A stretch of DNA of 23,962 nt from an uncultured Phascolarctobacterium sp. Its GTDB lineage: Bacteria; Bacillota; Negativicutes; Acidaminococcales; Acidaminococcaceae. A program made the position numbers and the translations under genes. Under the pieces are notes generated by a model. The model saw only the letters and a program-made list of their open reading frames with translations. It was not told the DNA's origin and ran no database searches. The stretch spans positions 1 through 23,962 of the forward strand of contig CALCHC010000023.1 in the NCBI GenBank assembly GCA_937901335.1. Reading direction: 5' to 3'. Of the stretch, positions 7,794 through 15,075 are shown one piece after another (the stretch's first letter is position 1; the number at the start of each line of letters is the position of its first letter).

Positions 7794-9105
7794 ACCTATA
7801 CATGTAATCGGCGCCGGCCTTGCTGGTAGTGAAGCAACCTGGCAAATTGTTAAACACGGTATTCCCGTAATCTTGCACGAAATGCGCCCTGTAAAAAGCA
7901 GTGCAGCTCATAAAACCAATTACTTTGCAGAATTGGTATGCAGTAACAGCTTGCGTGCTGGTAATATTGAAAACGCAGTTGGCTTGTTAAAAGAAGAAAT
8001 GCGTCGTCTTGGCTCTCTCATCATGCAACAAGCAGACATCCACCAAGTTCCTGCTGGTGGTGCTCTTGCAGTAGACCGTGAAGGTTTTGCTGCAAGCATT
8101 ACTGAAATCGTAAGCAACCATCCTTTAGTAACTGTTGTTCACGAAGAAGTAACCGACCTTTCCAGCTTGGAAGGTACTGTTATCGTTGCAAGTGGTCCTC
8201 TTACTACCGAAGCACTCTTTGCCAACATCAAAGAAATGCTCCACGAAGATTACTTCTACTTCTTCGATGCTGCTGCTCCCATCGTTGCAGCAGATTCTTT
8301 GAACTATGATAAAGTTTATCGTGCTTCTCGTTACGATAAAGGTGATGCAGATTATTTGAACTGTCCCTTTGAAACTAAGGAAGAATACCTTGCTTTCTGG
8401 GAAGCTCTTAAAACTGCAGAACTTGCTCCTGTAAAAGAGTTCGAAAAAGAAGTTTTTTTTGAAGCTTGCATGCCTATTGAAGAAATGGCAAACAGGGGAG
8501 AAGACACCATGCGTTTTGGTCCTTTGAAACCTGTTGGCTTAGTTGATCCGCGTACCGGTAAAGAAGCTTACGCCGTTGTACAACTGCGCCAAGATAACGC
8601 AGCAGCTTCCCTTTATAATATCGTTGGTTTCCAAACTCACCTTAAATGGCCTGAACAAAAACGCGTTTTTGGTATGATTCCCGGTTTGGAAAACGCAGAG
8701 TTCGTTCGTTACGGCGTAATGCATAAAAACACTTATATGAACTCTCCGCAACTGCTCAACAACAAATTCAACTTGAATGCTGATAAACGTTTCTATTTTG
8801 CAGGTCAAATGACTGGCGTAGAAGGTTACGTTGAATCTGCAGCAAGTGGTTTGATGGCAGGCTTGCACGCTGCTCGTGAAGCATTAGGCTTAGAAGCAGT
8901 AGAGTTCCCCGCTGAAACTGCTCACGGTGCATTGGCAAACTATATCAGCAATCCCGCTGTTAAAGAGTTCCAACCTATGAACATCAACTTTGGTTTGATT
9001 CCTCCTTTAACTCAACGCATCCGCAAAAAACGCGAAAAGAATGCTATGATTGCAGCAAGAGCATTGGAAGTTTTGGATGTAGTTAAAGCTAAATACGAGC
9101 TCTAA
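7786..9105 (+). CDS. trmFO: Methylenetetrahydrofolate-tRNA-(uracil-5-)-methyltransferase TrmFO
   Basis: TrmFO is the FAD- and folate-dependent enzyme that makes 5-methyluridine at position 54 of tRNA. The FAD-binding GAGLAGSEA motif lies near the N-terminus. The two functional cysteines of the family are recognisable: one in LVCSNSLR (about residue 52) and one in FFEACMPIEEM (about residue 227). The C-terminal G(V)EGYVESAASG motif is present. The start is ambiguous between GTG at 7783 and ATG at 7786; I prefer the ATG, which gives 439 aa. Both lie inside the topA 3' end and no strong ribosome binding site is close, so translation is probably coupled to topA. Confidence 0.96.
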   Translation: MHKPIHVIGAGLAGSEATWQIVKHGIPVILHEMRPVKSSAAHKTNYFAELVCSNSLRAGNIENAVGLLKEEMRRLGSLIMQQADIHQVPAGGALAVDREGFAASITEIVSNHPLVTVVHEEVTDLSSLEGTVIVASGPLTTEALFANIKEMLHEDYFYFFDAAAPIVAADSLNYDKVYRASRYDKGDADYLNCPFETKEEYLAFWEALKTAELAPVKEFEKEVFFEACMPIEEMANRGEDTMRFGPLKPVGLVDPRTGKEAYAVVQLRQDNAAASLYNIVGFQTHLKWPEQKRVFGMIPGLENAEFVRYGVMHKNTYMNSPQLLNNKFNLNADKRFYFAGQMTGVEGYVESAASGLMAGLHAAREALGLEAVEFPAETAHGALANYISNPAVKEFQPMNINFGLIPPLTQRIRKKREKNAMIAARALEVLDVVKAKYEL

Positions 9106-9141
9106 AAATTACAGTATATCTTAAAAATCGATATATTTTAT

Positions 9142-9156
9142 AATTTTTTGAAAATA
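9142..9156. promoter_or_regulatory. Candidate CodY box
   Basis: AATTTTTTGAAAATA matches the CodY consensus AATTTTCWGAAAATT at 13 of 15 positions. It abuts the -35 of the xerC-codY promoter. Binding there by the codY product, made from the second gene of the transcript, would give autoregulation. Confidence 0.55.
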
Positions 9157-9185
9157 TTGACACCCCAAAAGGAGTGCGTTATCAT
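9157..9185 (+). promoter_or_regulatory. Consensus sigma-A promoter for xerC-codY
   Basis: A perfect TTGACA (9157-9162), a 17-bp spacer and TATCAT (9180-9185). The -10 lies inside the terminator hairpin at 9173-9199, so transcripts started here would begin within the 3' arm (around 9192) and could not form the hairpin. Confidence 0.82.
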
Positions 9186-9204
9186 TTAGGTAACGCACTT
9201 TTTG
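9173..9204 (+). terminator. Intrinsic terminator after trmFO
   Basis: AGTGCGTTA (9173-9181) and TAACGCACT (9191-9199) make a 9-bp perfect stem with a 9-base loop, followed by a T run. It should end transcripts arriving from dprA-topA-trmFO. The arms share the GTGCGTT/AACGCAC core with the terminators at 11-36 and 2105-2130. Confidence 0.82.
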
Positions 9205-9256
9205 TTTTATTCTGATAATTCTATGGTTAGTAGTTAAACGTGAGGAGTTTTTACCA

Positions 9257-10165
9257 ATGAATAAGACCCAAGCTAATCTTATGAGAAAATTTCTCACATA
9301 TCTAACAGTAGAAAAAAGTAGCTCTCTATTAACCGTAGGCAATTACGAAAGAGACATCAAAAGCTTTGCAGAATTTTTATTAGAGCGTTTTGGTGAAGAC
9401 TTTACTTGGAAGCAAGTAGGAACCTTAGATATTCGTGCCTACTTGACTGAGCTAAACAAAAAGGATTATTCACGTAGAACTATTGCCAGAAGAATCTCTG
9501 CTTTACGTTCCTTCTATAAATATATGGTGAGGGAGAATATTTTAGAATCTAACCCTTTTACTAAAGTTAAAACTCCTAAACTAGAAAAGAAGTTGCCTGT
9601 TTTCTTAGAAGAAGTGGAAATCAACGAGCTTCTTGAACTTCCTGATACTGAAGGCTTAGGTTTAAGAGACCAAGCTATTTTGGAACTGCTTTATGCTACA
9701 GGTTGTCGTGTATCCGAACTTGTAGGCTTGACCTTAGAACGCGTTGATTTAAGTGCACAATATGTTCTCCTTTTAGGTAAGGGGAATAAAGAACGCATTG
9801 TTCCTCTTGGCAAGACCTGCTGTAATGCAATTAGAGAATATTATGGTATTCGTGAAAAGTTGATTCAAAAATATAATGTACCAGTACATAATTTTATCTT
9901 CGTTAATAATCGTGGAGGAGTATTAACAGATAGAAGTGTACGACGCATCTTAGACAAGTACATTACGGAACTTGCTGTTAATAAAAAAGTAAGCCCTCAT
10001 ACCATCCGCCACACCTTTGCAACGCACCTTTTAGATCACGGTGCTGATTTAAGGGCGGTGCAGGAATTGTTGGGGCATGCGAACTTGTCTACAACTCAAA
10101 TTTATACTCATGTAACTACGGAAAGAATTACTTCTGCCTATAAGAAGAATCATCCAAGGGCGTGA
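9257..10165 (+). CDS. xerC: Tyrosine recombinase XerC
   Basis: XerC resolves chromosome dimers at dif together with a partner recombinase. The 302-aa protein has an N-terminal SAM-like core-binding domain (about 5-95) and a C-terminal catalytic domain. All active-site residues are visible: R151 (TGCRVSEL), K175 (GKGNKER), H248 and R251 (SPHTIRHTF), H274 (LLGHANL) and nucleophile Y283 (TQIYTHV). GAGGAG precedes the ATG. Its place between trmFO and codY is the housekeeping xerC locus, which argues against an integrase of a mobile element. In many Firmicutes hslV and hslU sit between xerC and codY; here the gap is only 20 bp. Confidence 0.93.
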   Translation: MNKTQANLMRKFLTYLTVEKSSSLLTVGNYERDIKSFAEFLLERFGEDFTWKQVGTLDIRAYLTELNKKDYSRRTIARRISALRSFYKYMVRENILESNPFTKVKTPKLEKKLPVFLEEVEINELLELPDTEGLGLRDQAILELLYATGCRVSELVGLTLERVDLSAQYVLLLGKGNKERIVPLGKTCCNAIREYYGIREKLIQKYNVPVHNFIFVNNRGGVLTDRSVRRILDKYITELAVNKKVSPHTIRHTFATHLLDHGADLRAVQELLGHANLSTTQIYTHVTTERITSAYKKNHPRA

Positions 10166-10185
10166 ACCACTGGGAGGAATAGTTC

Positions 10186-10953
10186 ATGAAATTATTAGAT
10201 AAATCTAGAAAGCTGAACAAGCTTCTTCAACAAAGAGATACCGCTCAATATCAAGAGATTGCTAATCTGATGAGCGATATCATTGAAGCTAACGTATATA
10301 TTGTTGGTAATAAAGGTGATGTTAAAGCTTATTCCTTGCGTGAAGAATTTGCATGTAAAATTGCTAAGGAAGTTGTTTTAGACAACAGTAATTTCCCTGC
10401 TGAATACGTGCAATTCTTGATGGGTATTAAGGAAACCTACGCTAACATTCCTCATCTTAATCCAAATTGTACCTTCCGTGGCAATGAAAAATGTCTGTTT
10501 GCTGCTAAAAAGACCACTGTTGTTCCTATTTTTGGCAATGGTGAACGTTTAGGCACATTGATTGTTTCCAAACCAGATAGTGATTTTAATGATGATGATT
10601 TGCTTCTTGCTGAATACGCTGCAACCGTTTTGGGAGTACAAATCCTTTATGAACGTGAAGCTCGTATTCAAGAAGAGACTCGTAGAAAATTGATGGTACA
10701 AATTGCATTTTCTACTTTGTCTTATTCTGAACTTGAAGCTATTCATAATATTTTGGGTGAAGTCAAAGGCGGTCAAGGTTTACTTGTAGCTTCCAAGATT
10801 GCAGATAGAGTAGGCATTACTCGTTCTGTAATTGTAAATGCACTGCGTAAATTTGAAAGCGCTGATTTGATTGAAACCCGTTCTTTAGGTATGAAAGGGA
10901 CCTTCATTAAAATTAAAAATGAATATCTCTTAGAAGAACTTAATAAACATTAA
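10186..10953 (+). CDS. codY: GTP-sensing global transcriptional regulator CodY
   Basis: CodY responds to branched-chain amino acids and, in many species, GTP, and represses nutrient-scavenging and biosynthetic genes while they are plentiful. The 255-aa protein has the N-terminal GAF-type ligand domain (about 1-155), a helical linker and the C-terminal winged helix. The helix-turn-helix core VASKIADRVGITRSVIVNAL covers residues 201-220 and is followed by the conserved ETRSLGMKGTFIKI. A GGAGGA site precedes the ATG. The gene is 20 bp after xerC, and a candidate CodY box lies at their shared promoter. Confidence 0.96.
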   Translation: MKLLDKSRKLNKLLQQRDTAQYQEIANLMSDIIEANVYIVGNKGDVKAYSLREEFACKIAKEVVLDNSNFPAEYVQFLMGIKETYANIPHLNPNCTFRGNEKCLFAAKKTTVVPIFGNGERLGTLIVSKPDSDFNDDDLLLAEYAATVLGVQILYEREARIQEETRRKLMVQIAFSTLSYSELEAIHNILGEVKGGQGLLVASKIADRVGITRSVIVNALRKFESADLIETRSLGMKGTFIKIKNEYLLEELNKH

Positions 10954-10969
10954 AAGGAGTGTGTAACAC

Positions 10970-11746
10970 ATGGAAAATGCTGTACTTTATGCTGTAGAAA
11001 ATAATATCGCAACTATTACTTTGAATCGTCCTTCCAGCCTCAACTCTATGAACGATGCTTTGATTGACGGTATTCACGAAGCTTTGGACAAAGTTCAAGC
11101 TGATGCTGAAGTAAAATGCGTTGTATTGACCGGTAACGGCAAAGCATTCTGCGCAGGCGGTGACTTGCCTTTCTTGGAAACCATTGATAATGTAGCTGAT
11201 AAAAAAGCTTTCATCGCTAAAGTAGGCGACGTTGCAAAACGTATTACTACCATTGAAAAACCCTTCATCTGCATGATTAATGGCGTAACTGCAGGCGCAG
11301 GCGTAAACCTGATGCTCTCCTGCGACTTGATCTATGCAACTGCTAAAGCTAAATTCGCTCAAAGCTTTGCAAAAGTTGGTTTGATTCCTGACTGTGGCGG
11401 CTTGTACTTCTTGCCGAAAGCTTGTGGCGTACATAAAGCTAAAGAATTGATGTTCACTGCTGATTTGATTGACGCTGCAACTGCAGAAAAAATTGGTATG
11501 TTGAACCACGTTTGTGAAGAAGAAGAACTGCAAGGCGCAGTTTACGCAATGGCAGCACGCTTGGCAGCAAGCGCTCCGCTTTCCATTGGTTTGATTAAAA
11601 AATATTTGAACAACACCGCTTTGACTTTGGATGAAGTTCTGATGATTGAAGAAACCACTCAACCCTTGCTCATGGGTAGTGAAGACTGCAAAGAAGGCAT
11701 CACTGCATTCAAAGAAAAACGCAACCCGGTATTTACTGGTAAATAA
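10970..11746 (+). CDS. Enoyl-CoA hydratase/isomerase (crotonase) family protein, PaaG-like
   Basis: This is a 258-aa crotonase-fold enzyme acting on CoA thioesters. The oxyanion-hole segments are present (KAFCAGGDL, 59-65; NGVTAGAGVNL, 104-114). The two glutamates that hydrate in classical crotonases are missing: N113 and F133 occupy positions 20 residues apart, as in the rat enzyme's Glu144/Glu164. Instead D141 lies in GLIPDCGG, the motif of PaaG-type and related isomerases. I therefore expect double-bond isomerisation or another non-hydratase reaction; the substrate is unknown. It starts 17 bp after codY with AAGGAG, so it may share that transcript, and it ends at a strong terminator. Its codon use is more C-ending than that of codY. 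Confidence 0.85.
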   Translation: MENAVLYAVENNIATITLNRPSSLNSMNDALIDGIHEALDKVQADAEVKCVVLTGNGKAFCAGGDLPFLETIDNVADKKAFIAKVGDVAKRITTIEKPFICMINGVTAGAGVNLMLSCDLIYATAKAKFAQSFAKVGLIPDCGGLYFLPKACGVHKAKELMFTADLIDAATAEKIGMLNHVCEEEELQGAVYAMAARLAASAPLSIGLIKKYLNNTALTLDEVLMIEETTQPLLMGSEDCKEGITAFKEKRNPVFTGK

Positions 11747-11756
11747 GTAAAACGAA

Positions 11757-11793
11757 AAGCCAGCTTCCTATATGGAAGCTGGCTTAATTTTTT
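11757..11793. terminator. Terminator between the crotonase gene and convergent merR
   Basis: A 12-bp perfect stem, AAGCCAGCTTCC (11757-11768) with its complement (11774-11785), has a 5-base loop and a T run on the plus strand. The A-rich left flank gives a weaker T run for the convergent regulator gene on the minus strand. Confidence 0.9.
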
Positions 11794-12653
11794 TATTGTA
11801 CCTTTTCAACTTGTAAGAATACTTTGTTAATGTACTTGTTGGGGTCATTATGGAGCAGGTGGTTTTCGATGGGGAGTACGTAAACATCACCAACTGCTTG
11901 TAATTTGTTAGCTTGTAAAAATTCTTCGATTGCTTTGGAAACAGGCACTGCGTTTTCGTAGAAGGTACCTTTGAAATAAATTTCTACATATAAACCAATA
12001 GGCAATGTGTAAATTTCAGAGCATCTTCCGTTTGCACAAGCTTCCTCGTATTTATCTGGAGCGTAGGAGAAAAAGGCGATAGTATTGCGAATAGGCATAT
12101 GAGCTAAGAAAGTATCGCGGTCAATAATCCAACCTACATTTTTATCAAGAACATTGTTATCCTCAAAGGTTTGCTCTGCGTGACGAGTGAAAATCATAAC
12201 CCTATCTTTACCGTTATGAGCGTCAGTAGTAGGAGTAGTACACAACTTGCGTTCTTTACGCCAGGTAAGCAGCGGTTGATTAAAAGGCATTTCATTTTCC
12301 ACGCTGATGTTTGCAGAAAAAGATTGGACAATTTTTAAAATCTCTTGGTTTTCCTTAATAATCTTTTCGCTCTCTTGGCGCTTGCTTTCTAAAATGGAAA
12401 CAAAGTCTTCTTTGCTACGATTATTTAAATATTGCTTGATAAGGGCAATGCTAATGTTTAAGGCACGCAAACGCAGGATGACTTCTAAATCCATATATTG
12501 ATGGATGGAGTAATGTCTATAACCATTTTCACTTATAAAGGCAGGAGAGAAGAGTCCCATTCTATCGTAATAGAGAAGGGTCTGTTTAGAAATACCAAAA
12601 ATATTGGCAAGTTCGCCAGCTGTAAAATAAGATTGCTTTTCTTGTTCGGTCAT
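11793..12653 (-). CDS. MerR-family regulator with GyrI-like effector domain
   Basis: The 286-aa protein has an N-terminal MerR winged helix (FTAGELANIFGISKQTLLYYD at about 10-30, then GYRHYS), a coiled-coil dimerisation helix (about 75-115) and a C-terminal domain resembling the BmrR/GyrI small-molecule effector domain (about 150-286, with acidic and aromatic residues such as YVEIYFKG). Such proteins usually sense hydrophobic or cationic ligands and activate promoters with long 19-bp spacers. It diverges from a TonB-dependent receptor whose promoter has that spacing, and both promoters carry the same dyad. I infer that it controls the receptor and itself. The ligand is unknown. Confidence 0.88.
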   Translation of the reverse strand: MTEQEKQSYFTAGELANIFGISKQTLLYYDRMGLFSPAFISENGYRHYSIHQYMDLEVILRLRALNISIALIKQYLNNRSKEDFVSILESKRQESEKIIKENQEILKIVQSFSANISVENEMPFNQPLLTWRKERKLCTTPTTDAHNGKDRVMIFTRHAEQTFEDNNVLDKNVGWIIDRDTFLAHMPIRNTIAFFSYAPDKYEEACANGRCSEIYTLPIGLYVEIYFKGTFYENAVPVSKAIEEFLQANKLQAVGDVYVLPIENHLLHNDPNKYINKVFLQVEKVQ

Positions 12654-12674
12654 TGTTTATCCTCGTAGGTTAAG

Positions 12675-12691
12675 TATATAGTTAGTATATA
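12675..12691. promoter_or_regulatory. Operator dyad at the merR promoter
   Basis: TATATA-GTTAG-TATATA, an inverted repeat with the same layout as 12821-12837. It lies about 22-38 bp before the merR start codon. On the minus strand it falls in the spacer of a weak promoter (TGATAC, then about 19 bp, then a TAA-starting -10). Confidence 0.6.
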
Positions 12692-12815
12692 GTATCATTA
12701 AAAAATTTGTACGAAAACAATTATATCATACTTTTTCTGGTAAAGTTATCTATAAAACTGAAAAACTTTTGCTAAATATTTCTCAAAAACATTAAAAGAA
12801 AAGTCTTTTAGTCAC

Positions 12816-12846
12816 TTGACTATATAGTAAGTATATACCTTAAGGT
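12816..12846 (+). promoter_or_regulatory. MerR-type promoter with 19-bp spacer and operator for the TonB receptor gene
   Basis: TTGACT (12816-12821), a 19-bp spacer and TAAGGT (12841-12846). The over-long spacer is the hallmark of MerR-activated promoters. It is filled by the dyad TATATA-GTAAG-TATATA (12821-12837), near-identical to the one before merR. The rest of the gap (12700-12810) is AT-rich without further recognisable elements. Confidence 0.65.
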
Positions 12847-12910
12847 TAGAGTAGATTAAAGTGTGATGGACTTAGAGAAGCCATTACACAACTTATGAGG
12901 AGTGAAGTGT

Positions 12911-14896
12911 ATGAAAAAGATGAGTAAAGGTATGCTTATGACCGCATTGATTTGTGGTGCAGTATATTTAGGTGGCAGCCCTGTATATGCAAATGAACTG
13001 CAAGAGTTCGCATTGGACGAATATGTTGTTACCGCAGCAAGAACTGAAACTAAATTGGTAGATACCCCTGCGAATATTAGTGTGGTAGATGCACAAACCA
13101 TTGAAGAACGTCATTACCAAGATGTAAGTGAAGTGTTGAAAGATGTACCGGGTGCGAATGTAATTGATAGTGGCCATGGTGCTAGTGAAAAAGTTGTAAA
13201 AATTAATGGCGATGAACGGGTATTAGTGTTAGTAGACGGAAGAAGAGTAAGTACTGATATGGGATTAACTAATTCTGCTCGTGCTAACGTTGATATGAAT
13301 CAATTGCCTGATGTCAATATGATTGAACGTATTGAAGTTTTAAAGGGTGCTGGTAGTTCTCTTTACGGATCTGATGCAGTTGGTGGTGTAGTAAATATCA
13401 TCACAAAGAAATCTCAAAACAATTATGGTAAAGTTTCCTTGGGATTCGGTTCTAATGATAAGCGTGATATGAGTGCGATGTACTCAATTAAAGAAGGTAG
13501 TACTGGATTAATGATTTCTGCTGCAAAAGAGAAACAAGGATATTATAAATTTAAAGATGCACTATCTAGCGAAACTAAACGTTGGAAATATCCTACCGAT
13601 TTTGAAAATAAGAAAGTTTCTTTAAAACTTACAGAAGAACTAAATGAAAATAATAATTTGGAAATTGGTTATGATTACAGTAAATTTGATGGTACAAGTC
13701 AATCCATTTCTTATGGTAGTTATTATTCTAATAGACAAGATAAAGAAACACAAAACATCCATGCAAAGTATGATTGGGTAGATGATAAAAACAACAATGG
13801 GTATTTGCAAATTTATCATAATGAACTGGAATCTAATAATTTAGGTATCATCAATGAGTATGATCCAACATCTTTAGCAGTAGGTCATATGAAAGAAAAG
13901 GTTAATGGTTTTGATTTGCAACAAGAAGTAGCATTAAGTACAGATAATAAGCTTGTTATAGGTACTTCTTACCGTAAATCTGATGTAAAAGCAAGCGGTG
14001 ATAACAATTATGATGAAAGTATTAATAATTTTGCTTTTTTTGTAAATGATACATGGGAGATTGTACCTTCTTGGACGCTTAATGCCGGTTTAAGATATGA
14101 TAATCACAGTGAAGCCGGTAACGAGACAACTATGAGTGCTGGTTTAAATAAAAAAATCAATGATAATAGCCACGCATTCATTTCTTGGGGACAAGTTTTT
14201 AAAGCACCTTCTACTGATGAGCTTTATTTCTTAGGTGATATGGGGGGAATGTTAACTAAAGGTAATCCCAATCTTAAAGCTGAAACTGGTGAAACTTTGA
14301 CATTAGGTTATTCTACTAAAATTAATGAGAAAACTGGTTTTGGCGTTCATTACTTTGAAAGTGATTTGGATAATGCAATTGACTGGGTTTGGGATGATGA
14401 TGGCTCTGATGGTTGGGACCCTACAACTGTTGATAATATAGATAGACAAAAGAAACGCGGTTTAGAATTAACGTTAGAACATAAAATTAATGAGAATTTT
14501 GATTTAAACGCATCCTACACTTATATTAGAGTTGAGAATAGTGATGACGGTGCAGGATTTGTAAGAGATATTAATCAACATCCCAATACCTATAGAATGG
14601 GAATACGTTATCACAAAGGTAAATGGAATGCCAATGCTTGGTTAAGATATGGTACTGGATGCGATACTACAACTAAAGATTCTTGGGGAACCATTTATGG
14701 AAAATATATTGATGATAAATATTTGACAGTAGATTTGGCACTGTCTTATCAAGCAACTGATGATTTAAGTATTTACGCTAAAGGTTATAATATCTTTAAT
14801 GAAGTATATGCTGAATTCGCCGGCACCACTAACGGTACTTACGATTACCCCGCACAATCCAGACGCTTCATCGTTGGTGCTGAATACAAATTCTAA
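12911..14896 (+). CDS. TonB-dependent outer-membrane receptor (CirA/BtuB-like)
   Basis: This outer-membrane beta-barrel takes up a scarce ligand (iron-siderophore, heme, cobalamin or similar) with energy from TonB. The start is the ATG at 12911: AGGAG (12898-12902) lies 8 bp before it and overlaps the in-frame GTG at 12902, which is therefore unlikely. The product is 661 aa: signal peptide (about 1-27, ending near VYA), a TonB-box-like segment (DEYVVTAART), the plug domain (about 45-150, with LVLVDGRRV and GSSLYGSDAVGGVVNIIT) and the barrel. It ends with phenylalanine (EYKF), the usual barrel-assembly signal. The ligand cannot be told. Regulation is probably by the divergent MerR protein; no Fur box or riboswitch was recognised. 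The last 80 or so bases have markedly different codon use. Confidence 0.93.
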   Translation: MKKMSKGMLMTALICGAVYLGGSPVYANELQEFALDEYVVTAARTETKLVDTPANISVVDAQTIEERHYQDVSEVLKDVPGANVIDSGHGASEKVVKINGDERVLVLVDGRRVSTDMGLTNSARANVDMNQLPDVNMIERIEVLKGAGSSLYGSDAVGGVVNIITKKSQNNYGKVSLGFGSNDKRDMSAMYSIKEGSTGLMISAAKEKQGYYKFKDALSSETKRWKYPTDFENKKVSLKLTEELNENNNLEIGYDYSKFDGTSQSISYGSYYSNRQDKETQNIHAKYDWVDDKNNNGYLQIYHNELESNNLGIINEYDPTSLAVGHMKEKVNGFDLQQEVALSTDNKLVIGTSYRKSDVKASGDNNYDESINNFAFFVNDTWEIVPSWTLNAGLRYDNHSEAGNETTMSAGLNKKINDNSHAFISWGQVFKAPSTDELYFLGDMGGMLTKGNPNLKAETGETLTLGYSTKINEKTGFGVHYFESDLDNAIDWVWDDDGSDGWDPTTVDNIDRQKKRGLELTLEHKINENFDLNASYTYIRVENSDDGAGFVRDINQHPNTYRMGIRYHKGKWNANAWLRYGTGCDTTTKDSWGTIYGKYIDDKYLTVDLALSYQATDDLSIYAKGYNIFNEVYAEFAGTTNGTYDYPAQSRRFIVGAEYKF

Positions 14897-14962
14897 TCAA
14901 GTTCATAATCTAACTGAATCTTTGTGTTGAACTACTTAGTGTTTACAATTTTAAAGTAAAAT

Positions 14963-14992
14963 AAAGAAGCGAAGCGTTTGCTTCGCTTCTTT
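14963..14992 (+). terminator. Intrinsic terminator after the TonB receptor gene
   Basis: A 13-bp perfect stem (14963-14975 with 14980-14992) with a four-base loop; the 3' arm ends in CTTCTTT and the 5' flank is A-rich, so it may work on both strands. Confidence 0.85.
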
Positions 14993-15019
14993 GTTACACA
15001 GGGGTATAGTTACTATATC

Positions 15020-15048
15020 TTTTCAGAGGTAATTGTTTGTGGTAAAAT
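15020..15048 (+). promoter_or_regulatory. Candidate promoter for the nitrilase-family gene
   Basis: TTTTCA (15020-15025), a 17-bp spacer and TAAAAT (15043-15048). The -10 is preceded by TGG, giving an extended -10. It lies 27 bp before the start codon. Confidence 0.6.
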
Positions 15049-15075
15049 GCAGGCAAATAATTTGGAGAATGACTT

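Noticed and set aside
9257..10165. The tyrosine recombinase as an integrase of a mobile element
   Set aside because: The length, sequence and trmFO-xerC-codY context are those of housekeeping XerC, and no attachment repeats or cargo genes are seen.
10940..11662. A 240-codon open frame antisense to the crotonase gene
   Set aside because: It is a shadow of a codon-biased gene; the translation is rich in Phe, Cys, Ser and Asn without any domain.
12902..12910. GTG as start of the TonB receptor
   Set aside because: The GTG overlaps the ribosome binding site AGGAG that serves the ATG at 12911; starting at the ATG also gives a clean signal peptide.
12660..12910. A riboswitch (cobalamin or other) or Fur box upstream of the TonB receptor
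   Set aside because: No conserved riboswitch core, no terminator or anti-terminator pair and no Fur-like 19-mer could be found; the MerR-type promoter explains the region better.
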